A stretch of DNA of 64,000 nucleotides from Ypsolopha sequella (lineage: Eukaryota > Arthropoda > Insecta > Lepidoptera > Ypsolophidae). The DNA is taken from positions 6,804,201 through 6,868,200 of the forward strand of contig OW204001.1 of the NCBI GenBank assembly GCA_934047225.1, written 5' to 3'. Under the pieces are notes generated by a model. The model made no database searches. It saw nothing but the letters and a program-made list of their open reading frames with translations, and was not told the origin of the DNA. Both the position numbers and the translations under genes were made by a program. Position 1 is the stretch's first letter; each line of letters begins with the position of its first letter. This document shows, in pieces, positions 28,201 to 40,200 of this stretch.

Positions 28201-31200
28201 TACATAGGTTTCAGCGCAGTTCTAGCAGTGAAAAAAAGCTGCCGCAGTTCCTTAGGCAAATCTTCGTTAATAAAAATGTTCTTCTTATTATTATTATTGA
28301 AAATTTCAGCATTGGTAAGACGAGACTTCCTTTTACTTAACCATTCGTCGCGATCGGTCCTAGAAGCCAAGGTCAAGATCACTGGTCGCGTCCGGTCTTG
28401 GTTCGCGCTCTGATTTTTTCCGCCTACCCTCCATGCATGAATAATTCTTTCTGGTTTCAATTCCAGCTTCTGGGCCACCTTCGCGACTACTTTCTTCAAG
28501 TCTTCACTTTCTTGATTTTCCAAACCAATAATCTCTATGTTTTTTTCTTTTTCTTTGGCTTCCAAACTAGCTACTCGTTCCTCCAGAGCTTTATTGCATT
28601 TTTGCAAGTAGGTATGCTTCTGTTCCAAGTCCTTCATTTTCCGGTCGCTTTTTTCTTTTTCTTCTATAAGACTTTGGTACTGTTCTGCATAAAATTCGAC
28701 AGACTCTGCCAAATCATCCAGTGTTTTTTGCATTGTACTTAAAATAGCCAACTTCTCATTTAGTTGCGTCAAAATAGCGTCACTGGACATCTTGGAGTCA
28801 ATGCTAAGCTGTATCTTCTTAATTTCAGGGGTTTTTTGTTTTTGGCATGCTTCACATAGTTGTTCCTCAAGAAATTTTGTGTTTCGCACACACTTTTTAT
28901 GAAAATATAATTCACATGTCCCTTTACACATAAAGACATCTTCTTTAGAAGCAGACACAAACAACTTGCATATTTTGCACTTTGGCATTGTAATGCTTTA
29001 ATAACAATAGTACTCGTTATTCGTACAATGAATAAAATATGCAGTATGAATCAACAACTTGCGTGTGCGCAAAGATAGGTAACACGCCCGTGCGCTGAGA
29101 GCTATCGCGGCGGACTGGTATTTAGTAGCTGCCCTTAGTGCCCCATCTTAACTTTCTACCCTACATACCTTATAAGCGGCGTGTCAGTGAGCAGATAGGC
29201 GCCCTTGGTCCGCTGCGCCCAGGGCGCGGGCGGTGAGGCGGGCGGCACGAGGGGCGCGCGCATGCGCAGCACGGGCCGCGCCGCGCCTAACCACAGCCGC
29301 GCGAGCACCGGGTGCGGCTTCAACTCGAGCCGCACCAGGCGGCCCCACGGCCGGTGTACGCGGTACACGGCTGGCAACTTCCTCCTGCAGAAGGACAAAG
29401 TTGTACGAATTAAATAATTCGATTTAAATTATTTACAATTTTATATTAAATAATTTTTAATTTTTATTAGGCATGCAAAGTGATGTTTGTATTTATTCCT
29501 TCATTTGTAACAAGACTTTAGTAGCCCGAACGTTTCAACTGATGTTGGAACACGATGTCATCTTGCTTTTAACAAAAAACATAGGCAGTCACGGGGACCG
29601 CCGACAAGTGAAAACTTTTCACTGCTGGCCAAGCGCAACAAGTCACAGCATGTCGGTGACGCGAACCCATGAAATTTTCCTCTACCAAAAATCGCTCAAC
29701 GCTCCTAAAAAAGCTTTTCTTTCAGAAATAATAACAGACTTAAAATGTAACTGCAGTAATTCACTAAAGAGTTTTAAATAATTATTATATACTGACCGAA
29801 GGTATCGAAATAACACATTTGCTGACTTCTTTCTTCCTGAAAAAATGTGTTATCTAGAAGTCGGCGCTCGTCATATTGGTTTTTATGTTGCTATATCGTA
29901 GGGAGTATGCCGACTTCTATATAACATATGTTTCAGGAACTGGAGTCGCGTTGCGTACGTCTCAGGATATCATGCTCGCACTTCCGACTCAGTACAAATC
30001 AATCAATTAATAAACACTTTAAAGCACAAAAAATTCAAATAAAAACACAGAGTACAGAATAACACTGAAGGCAAGGACTTTACTTCTTAAAGAAATTTCT
30101 TCCAGTCAACCGATGGTATAGGGAGAAAAGAAAATTTTCCAAAAATTAGCCTCAATGATGTGTCAAGATGTGCCTCGATACGTGACAGTGCATGCTACGG
30201 CTGCAGGAGTGATTGCTCTGCATTTTTAGTAACTTACTCTTTAGCCTTGGAGCTTTTGAACATGTTGACGTCGATCTTGATGTCGTTAATGATGATGTTG
30301 TACAAGAACTTGCCGACGTTCTGTCGCACCTCTATCGGCCAAGGACTCTCTCGCAGGTCCTGCAATACAGTAAAAGTTACCTTTTTAGCGATACGTCCAA
30401 TGCGGAATTACAAAACCTATCAACCATGTGCAAGGTCAAGATATACTGGACCAGAGCACACAACGGAAATAAAGGTAACGAACAAGCAGACTCTCTGGCT
30501 AAACTAGCATCTCACATGGGAACAACGACACGAGGCATGAACTTGTGTCGACCATCGGCGGAAACAATCAGGGGAGAACTACGAAAATACACTCTGACTG
30601 CACACAACAAAACGTGGGCTGAACGAAACGACTGCCGGCTGTCAAGATTAATGATACCGCAGTCAAACGGTAAGGTAACAAGACAACTATTCAAACTAAA
30701 ACGGTCTGACCTACGGGACATGGTGGGTATCATAACCGGACACAAGCACCTCTTCACCACAGGTGGCACCGATAGCCCTCTATGCAGAGGATGCCTTCTA
30801 GAGGATGAGACAGTGGAACATGTGCTACTCCACTGTTCTGCAACCGAAGATATAAGACGAAAAGCAGGGATCGCGACGAGCTCCACCTTCCCCTCACTGG
30901 ACCAGTTTATGTGTCAGCATGCTGAAGCTGTTCGGCTCTACTTTAAGGAGCTGTCCTGGCTGGGTTGACTGACCGGGAGGAATTGCACAACATTCACAAG
31001 TGCGGAGAATCAGTGCAGGACTCATCGCCCCCGCTACGAATTTAGAATTTAGATACGTCCAATGTGATGACCCGCGGACGATAGGGGGCAAATAGGGATA
31101 TTAAGGATAGTCGTCATGACGCGACCAACTCAGTTGTGGGCGTGGCCAAATGTCATGCTGTTTCATTTCGCTAAAAGATGCACGCTCCATGAAACTTGCG

Positions 31201-34200
31201 ACGACAATACAATCGTGCCGATTTCGTCGCCGGCGCAAAATTCAAAACTTGTGTCAGGAGAAAACAAATTTTAGCAAGACCGTGGACGTTTTCAAACATT
31301 ATTTTTGGTTATTATTAATCTAGATAACATTTGCGATGTTTGAATCGTATTAATTTTTTGATTTTCTCTAAAACAATAAAAGCACATTTGACTACACTTT
31401 TGGTAAAAAACCGTAAAATTTACGTATTTTAGTAAACTGGAGCTGGAGACTAGTGCTTGGATGTGGAATCCACATGAAGACGAGTATACCTATAAGCTTA
31501 TGCTAGAAAAGGTCCAAAAGAGATTTTTAAGGTATTTCTATAAAGCTAAGTATAGGCTTTACCCTTTCATGTATCCTACTAACTATCTTCTGGGTACTCT
31601 TGGCTTTAATTCCCTTGAGACAAGGCGCAGTCGAGACCAAATGCTGACAGCGATTCAAATTTTGCAAAGGGAAACTGGACTCCCCTACCCTTTTGGGAAG
31701 ACTACTCAAGTTAAATGTATCTAACCGCTTTAGGTACGGCATGAAACGGACTCGGCCTCTTCAGCGTGGAGAGAGCACGTACGTGCGCTCACAGCTGGTC
31801 CCTGCTAAACCGGACCCTTGATAGATTAAACCTGCTGCATGCGGCGACACCCCACGTCTATATTGTCAATGGAGGGATGTTATGAAAGAATGCTTGGCGA
31901 TTTGTGAGAAAAATGCATAGAAGGATCTCTGCTCTAACTTGAAGCTTACTGAATCTGAATAAGTACGAAATAATTATTCCGTTTTTGATAATCATAATGT
32001 GTTAGTTCTTAATTACTTTTTATGACAATATTTAATATTGTATGTAGTTTTAAATGATGCAATTAATTACGAAATGGGTTTCTGTCATGTAATTATGTCT
32101 TGTAAATAAAACACATTCTTGGTAACTGTTCCACTTTTATATGTATATTACACTAGCGACCGGTTTCGTTATGTTATATTATATTATAACGTTATTACAA
32201 CGAAACCGGTCGCTAGCGTTATATACATATAAAAGTGGAACAGTTACCAAGAATGTGTTTTATTTACAAGATGTTTCAAATGTTCCATCAAGAACCAACA
32301 ACGACAAGTATCAATTTCATGTAATTATGTTTTTGCAATTGAATAAATAAATTTACTGTTCATTTAAAATATTCACAGCATATCCGTTAATATTTTATTA
32401 ATCTAGTTCCATGCCGAATCAATCAGTAAGGATGAGAATCAAGGATAAAAGACTTACCAAGCTGGCTCCATCTCTGTTCTGATGCACTAACAACTGCCAT
32501 GCTTGTCTACAGTTGTAATGTCTGCCGCTCCCATCTATTGAATGTCTGTTGATGTACCACTCGCAGTACTTATCGTAGATTTTCTCTATTTTCTTAAGGA
32601 CACCGTTGTGACGGTACTGCTCGATTTGATACCTTGAAATAATGTTTAAAAATTGGATTTATCAACATTTACGGTCTTACCACAAAACGGTGTTTAACTT
32701 TAGACAGTGTTTAATTCTATTGCTGTCACTTTTTTACAATATGAAAAAAAAGGTGACAACGACAGATTTAAAGACTGTCTAAAGTTAAACACAGTTTTGT
32801 AGGAACACCGTTAATTTCCCAAATATGTTTTGGGAAAATATTTAGTCATTTCTCATTGCACTAAATTATATGAGGTTACATGAAACAGCTGGACGGATTT
32901 GGATGAAACTTGGAGTGGAGATAGCTTATACCCTGAATTAACAAATAGGCTACATTATATCTCGAAAAAAAACATTGTTCCCGCGGGCAAAAGCTAGTTA
33001 CATATAAATAGAACAAAACTTGGCAGCACAAATCCATAAGCTACGGGCCATAGATTTGACAGATCTTAAAGCACGTCAATGTCAGGGCCCCTTCTTCAAT
33101 CTTTGATTGTAGGGAATATTAGGGTGATAAAAAAGACTTACTTGTAATAAACCTGTGATCCGAGATCCCTCTGCAACAGTTTCAACGTTGGACTGAAGGT
33201 CTCGCTGCCGTCGACCAGTTTGCTGAGCTCGCTCATTATAAGGTCCACGACTTTGTCGACCTGAAATGTACAACATGTTCGTGAAATGTTCGTACATTTA
33301 TGTGCGTTTGACATGCATACTAATGCAGTTTTCTTACGTACACAGAAAGACCGCACTAGCAGACGTAGGTTGCAAGAACTATAGGCTATGGGACTACAAC
33401 TGGTGAAAGAAGCTCTTCAAGCCAGATGAAGTACTTTTTATACAAAACTACTGAGCCATCAATTGTCATACCGCCATACCATGCATCTAAACTTTATTAA
33501 AACCTCGTTAACGTTAATTTATTTATTTATTTATAATTGTTTATAATCAGGCACTGTGGGCCCATAGAATTAAAAGTTCAAAAAAAAAAAAAAATATGGA
33601 TTACAATATTAAAATAAAATTAAGACTAAAACTAAAACTAAAAAGCTTCATTTATCAACTACGCGTACAATAGTGAAAACGACACTGCGAATAGCTTTCA
33701 CAATGTCGTTCTCACTACTGCACACTCGACTTACAAATGACAACTGGTCTCGTTTTAAAACAGAATAAAAATCATCGACACTATTCTCGGCAAACATACC
33801 AGACGCACTGCACCGCCACGGCAGACCCATAATGCAGCGAAATGCATTGTTATATTGCACTCGGAGGGTGTTAAATGCGCTCTGCGTGTAGTCGTACCAC
33901 AGCGGGCTGGTGTAGAGCGTCTGGCAGTATGCTCTGAATAGTGTCTGTCACCTTAACTTGTTTCGAGGTGCTCGCAAACCGTCTCGCTAACATGTTGCTC
34001 TTCATAGCTAGGGCTCGTCGCTGTCTTTCAAGGCAATTAAAACGGCATTGAAAATAGTTTATTTTCGAGAGGTGTTCTATATGCGGTCCAAGGGAATGGT
34101 TGTGAATTCTATTACACGTCGAGTGGATCAAGATGGCGGGCGTCAGTATCCCCCCGCACCCCGAGCACTCACACTTCCACGTCGAAACTGTGACTATATT

Positions 34201-37200
34201 CACACACGTCTACTTTAATAAATTCAAGTGACAACATTCCTTACCTCCAGCACTTTGAGATAGGGATAGAGAGTGATGGCAGTGTGCGAGGCGTGGCTCT
34301 GCGACTTCAATGTGCTCAGGTTCCTGATGAATGCTTCTCTGATCACGTTGCGCCATTCGCTCTCGGTCGCTTGGAGCTTTTCGCGCTAAAACATTCAAGG
34401 ACAAGCATCAGGCGCACACTTTCATACAAACGCAAAAACAAAATTGTGAGCTGTCTATGGAGTGTTTTTATAATATTTTAGGCTAAGTCTGGAACAAATG
34501 TATTTGAAACAAATGTTATACAGCTTTTAACCAATAATATGTTTCTTGCTTTAGTTTTTTAACTGTCTCAATCTAATCAACTGCCGTGCAAGGAAATCCT
34601 CTGCTATATTGACTTTTTTCCAATATTTTAACGTGAAACTACAAATCGTATTGGAAAACTCTTTTTATCATGTTTTTGATGTCACTAATTAAATCACAAT
34701 ACTGAAAATAAGGCATTGCTTTACGAAAATTTATCTTAGTATTCCTGGTTTTTATTTTTTCTGAAACAACTATAAAATTCTATGTTTTTTTTTAATTATC
34801 GTTTACTTCATTTTATTGAGAAACAAGTGGTAATTAAGTATTTATTTTGTTTAGAAATTTAAGTATTAATCTAAGGTGAGATTGCCGAATCCTGTGTTTG
34901 CCTGATTTATTATTGTTACGATGAGCCACAAACATGTATCTGTCAAATGGTGGATTTAGTACGAAAATTGTGGTTTTAGAATAACTTACATATAACTTGA
35001 CAGTCGGCGACGTATCATTCTTGACATCAATATTCTCCACTTCAATGTCTCCCTTTATCTCTATCTCCAACTGCTTTCTCCCTCTCTCTTGCAACTCTTC
35101 CACTGTCAGGAGACCTTCAGCGGGAGACTTGCCCAACCCTCTTCTATTCTCATTCTCTTCCAATTTCAAGCTCTCTAGTAGAGGACAGACATAGTCCAGA
35201 TTTGGAGGGGTGTATACGGGCTCGAAGTTTGGTTCTATTCTGTGAATAGCTTTTAGGACTACTTGTTGTTGATCATTTTGGAACTGGGTTTTGTCTACCA
35301 AGTCATTTAGTGGTATGCCCTGGAAGAATAATATAAAATATTTCAAAATGTCAATATAGGAAGAAAATGCACCAGAGTGTGATCTGTTTGTGGATGGGAT
35401 AGGAAGGATGCGTGATGAGTGTGTGGAAGAGAATGTTAGAAGAAAGTAAGTGCTTATAACATAATTATGTGTGTGGCGAGGGGTGGAATTATGACGTTGG
35501 TAAGCCGATACAAAAATTGCTCACTATGGGAGCCTGCCCAATAGTGCCCAACGTGGAAACGTTGCAAGGTTAGTTAATGGATCGGCCTAACCTCCCAATT
35601 TTGTGCAGTGCAAACATAGCGCTGCGCGCCATAATGAGTTGAAAATTCTTGAAATAATGTGTACGGAAGATTTGCTTTTTTTTGTAATTCTTAGTTAGGA
35701 ATTATTAATAGGCACACAAAAATAGTTGTACATTAAAAAAATAAATGGTTGATTGGTTGGTTGTAGTTGGAGATATTTCTGAAAGGTAAGCCGGTGGGAA
35801 TCGGCTTCTATGGAGCCTTCGCCACTGATGTGTATATGTATGTAATATATAGCGATTTGGTTTGATTACTGTAATAATATTTTAAATGAATGTCTAAATC
35901 AAATCCCAAGCCAGATGCGTACAAAACCGAAAATAGCCACACAACAGGTTTTCTGTTTTTTTTTTTTTCGAAGAGCATTGTTTTATTGATGCGTAATAAA
36001 TTCTGAAGATCACTTACTTGGTATTCCATCTTCTTCCTGTAGTTAGTGAGCAGCGAGACCTTATCAGTCATGTTACTCCTCTCGATACATTCGAAGATGG
36101 CGGCGAAGGTCTGAGCGTCCGTCGCGACGCCGTCTAGCTCCATGCAAGAGAACAGCTCCACTACGTCGTTGTATCTACCCTGAAATAGGGGCCAGGGTAT
36201 TATTTCTGACGTGTGACAGGATATTTCTGACGAAACTCGGATTTCCTAGCCACATCCGAGCTCATGCCAGAAAGCAATAAGGGTTGCCGTCGACGGATAC
36301 GTCGAGGAGGACATCATTATCGTATCTACCCTACACGTCACAAGACAAGACACAAGTCCAACGATTTATGTGACGAAGATTTGTATTCTTTAGCAGATCC
36401 AGTGAACGAAAAAAAACATAGAAGTTTAATTAGAGCTGCCCCACGATAAAGTGTGTTGAAACACACTTTATCGTTGAGTCGTCGCCATACAGGCTCCAAT
36501 AGTGTTCATTGTGTCTTTGAGTCGGCCAATCACTGCTGACCTAGTGTCGCATGACTACAGTACGAACCAATCATGAGCGTTTTGCCCTTTTCAGTCTCTG
36601 GTGCGATTTTCGAATCATACTTTGTTAGAAATGAGTCTTCTATGTTTTTTCATTCACCGAGCAGATCTGTATGTAGTGTCCTTACGGAGGTTGACTGGCC
36701 AAGAGTCAAAAATACATAAATTTATTTATCACTGCCTTTTGCCTGCGGCTCCGCCCACGTTTATTGAATATTTGCTCCGTTTTCAGCTTGGCGGTTATTT
36801 TATCAACACCCCTTATATAGTCTATATTTTATGTTGACCAGAGTCACTACGATGATAGTAAAGAAAACCGCTTCCAAATCCGTTGAATGGTTCTCGAGTT
36901 AAAACGGAACAGACAGACAAACAGAAATTCTAAAAATTGTAGTTTTCAAATGTTGAAAAAATATTCAACGTACAGACACGACTTTTTTACTACTTTATTA
37001 TTGGTATAGTAAATTAAAATACATTATGATTATAAATTATACGCATTTTCCGCTCATGTCGGAAAATAATACTTCATTTTCAATTAAATATTTTTTATCC
37101 TTTGGCAATACAAACTCGGGCTGAGATAAAACCATTTTTATTTTACTTGTAAATGTAGGTTCAAATTGTACCCAAGTATTGCAGGATTTTAAAAATATAT

Positions 37201-40200
37201 ATTCTATTTTATTTTTTTATTTACTCATAGGAAGATTAACAGACAAATAGGTACAGTAAAAATTTAGAATAAATAACTAAATGCCGATGAAAAATCTTCT
37301 TGCGTATCAAACGATATGTTTTTAAAACATACATTCGAAAAGAAAAAGCTGGTTCTTTCTTACCATGCCAGCAAATCCATGGAGCAGTGTGTTGTAAAGT
37401 TTAGTATCTGTTATTTTTGGATGGTCAGGTACTCTGCTGCCTCGCTGTCTATAATACTGTAAAACTTGACGACCCTAAAGACAAAAACAAAATAGGATTG
37501 AGATTTTTTTTTAATACTTTGCATTTTTGTCTGGTAATCACATTTTTAATGGGTAATAATCATCAACAAAGTGACACATACTAAGCCAACAATGTCTTTT
37601 TAGACAACATAGTGAAAATAATTACGTAAATAATTAACGTGGATAAGCGGAAACTTGTACTCTTGTTTACTAGACTTTTTCACTAGTGATTTGCAGTTCA
37701 TAGAAAATTACTAAATATTTTTGTGCAGCATCTAATTACAAGTTATTATTAGTTGATGCCCGATTGCTGTGAATTGAACCCTTTTGTAGAATTGAACTAA
37801 TCATACAGCATAAATGGAGTCTCCTTTAGTTTACCGTTGCAACAAACTTTTACACATTTTTCTGCTATTTTCCATTAATCTGTAAGATGGATCTGAGCTA
37901 CGATTTGGACTGCAATCTATTGTTTTACTATATTGAGTCAGCGATAATGAGGTCAAAGGTAAAAGAAGCATACCTCATTGATCATATTGAGTGAGCACAG
38001 CAGTTGCAGATGTGCAGCCAACAGCTTGTGCAGTGCCTCCTGCTTGCCTCTCGCCTCAATCTGCTTCATATCCTCCTTCATACTCTCTTGTTGCCGGAGA
38101 CGACGCTGTTCCCGCTTCGCCTTCTTCTTGGCTTTTATGGCCTGCTTACTGTTAATTAAGATTGTTTTTTATTATAAATTCAAAATCACTACAAAAGAGA
38201 CTCTATTTTTTTATTTGGCAGTAGGGAAGAGATGCCAGATGGAGATCTATGATTTCTGTCTACTTCTCTGGGAAATAGGTGTGGATATATGTTTGAATGT
38301 GTATGATATAATAAATAAAACTAACTAGAGCATAATTTCTGGCTCGTCTTTTATAAAGGTTTTTATGAAGGTAGTAATTTCTTTAAAGCACTGAAGTGCA
38401 GGATAATTGTAAATAACATGATCTTTAAAAAATATTTAATACAAGTAGATTATCCAATCAAAGATATGAAAACTCATTTAACAACTCAACTAAAATTCCC
38501 AGATATTTAACATGCCAAAAAGTTAAAAATAACATTATTTTTGTTATTATCGATTATCATGGCTTTTATTTAATTACAAATTATTATAAAATTACTTATT
38601 AAGAGAACTTTGATTGAAAGTATACCTGTGTAGGCAACAGAATGCACAGATTCATACCGAGTCTAGCAGATTATATGATATTATTAAAGTCGAACCAAAT
38701 TTTTTGCAATAATTACTTACGCTTTCTTGACATTCAAGCCCTTAACCTCATTGTGTTCAAACTCCAGGTCATCTCGGGCCTCACCAAGCATCGCCACATC
38801 CTCATCAATCTCATCCAGTGCTGGATGTGCTATGCCTCTAGTCCTGAAAAGGAATAAGTATGTCAGGTGTGCATGCTACGTAATGTAGGTTCCATCAATG
38901 TAAATGTGGTCACAGGATTTAAAATTTCAAGTAAAACATATAAGTTATTGGTCCTTGCTCACTATATTATCACACTTATTCATAATGAAGGCCAACTATT
39001 GGGGGAAGTTCAGGTGAAACCAGGTGTTTTACGCTACTTAGTTTTGTGCTCAATATAGGTAAGAAGTTTTAGAAAACATCTTATCAATCCCGGAATTTCC
39101 AGGATTAAAAAGGATATGGATATTCAGATTTCGTTGTTCATTTGACATCATTTGGTAGTTAAAAACTCTACCTATTTCAACCCCTGATTATCAGTCAGTC
39201 ATACTTACTGTAAAGTGGAGAGATGAGACATAAAATCCTGGTCATAACTGTCTAAATTGTTCTCAAAAAACAGTTCTTTAAATACTGCATGTGCTCCTTT
39301 AGTAGGGTGAATAAACTCTTCCTCCCCAACTGAATCAGCCTGGGCTTGAGGAGACAAATCAAACTCCTGATTCAAACCTTCATTTATGGCAAACTGCAAG
39401 TCCTGAAGCCTCTGGTCATACAAAGTAGCTTTTCTGAAATTGTAATAGCTTTCTTTGATATTGTCAATATATTGTTTCGTTTTGAATTTATCTTCGAGGT
39501 TTGATATTGTGTGACTAGTGAAAATAAGGGCACATTTGTCATCCTCTAAACTTATTTCCTTTACATCTAAAGCACTGGAAGGCTTGTTCAGGATTTTGTT
39601 CTTTATTCTTTGAAGTAGTTCTGGGTCAACATCTTTAGTGGTAGAATTGCTTCCTGATTTCTGAGACTTGGCTGTAAGCTGATGCAGCTGTCCAAGAGAC
39701 ACTGGGCTTGATGCAAGTTTGGATAAATGGTCTGCACGTAATTTACTTATTGACACCTTCATTTCGGTCATAGATTTGTCACTCACTGAAAAGCATGGAA
39801 ATCGATAAAATTGGTTGCTTATAAAATTAGATAAGCTTGTTTAGGTTAGTTACTCACCTTCCAATAGCTCTCCATATCTTTTTAGGTTCTTGTACTTGAC
39901 CTTTTTCTTTGAAGATTTCTGCAGGGCACTGGCAGTTTTTGTAGACTGGTGCCTCGCGAGAATTAGGGCTTCTGAAGGAAAAGCGACAACGTTACGCAAT
40001 GACTAGAAATAGGGTTATGTTATTGTTGTTATTAACATGGAAATGTAGAAAGCATGTGAATTTTTTCTAAGGTTGATTAAATAGAACTGACCTAAATTAT
40101 GACGACCTAGAAGAATTTTGCGACAAAATGAACATTTTATCTCAGGGATCGTCGATTTTTCTAAAGTATTACTTCTTGGTAAATATATATTATGAAAGCC

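Larger units (their letters stand above)
24831..29100 (-). mobile_element. Two-ORF non-LTR retrotransposon (CR1/jockey-like), both ORFs open
   Basis: ORF1 (28062-28988) and ORF2 (25028-27886) are uninterrupted. The 3' UTR carries GCGAATAAATG and a run of about 22 T on the plus strand (a poly(A) tail on the minus strand) at 24831-24853. The 5' end lies somewhere between 28989 and 29160; I could not find a target-site duplication. It sits in POLRMT intron 13 in the sense direction. Intact frames suggest a recent insertion. Confidence 0.85.

Noticed and set aside
30213..30402. N-terminal part of the plus-strand RNase H frame
   Set aside because: It precedes the target duplication and is antisense to POLRMT exon 12.
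36447..36478. Histone-type 3' stem-loop
   Set aside because: Arms are 14 nt, the loop is GAA and no histone gene is near. The sequence does not match the histone stem-loop.
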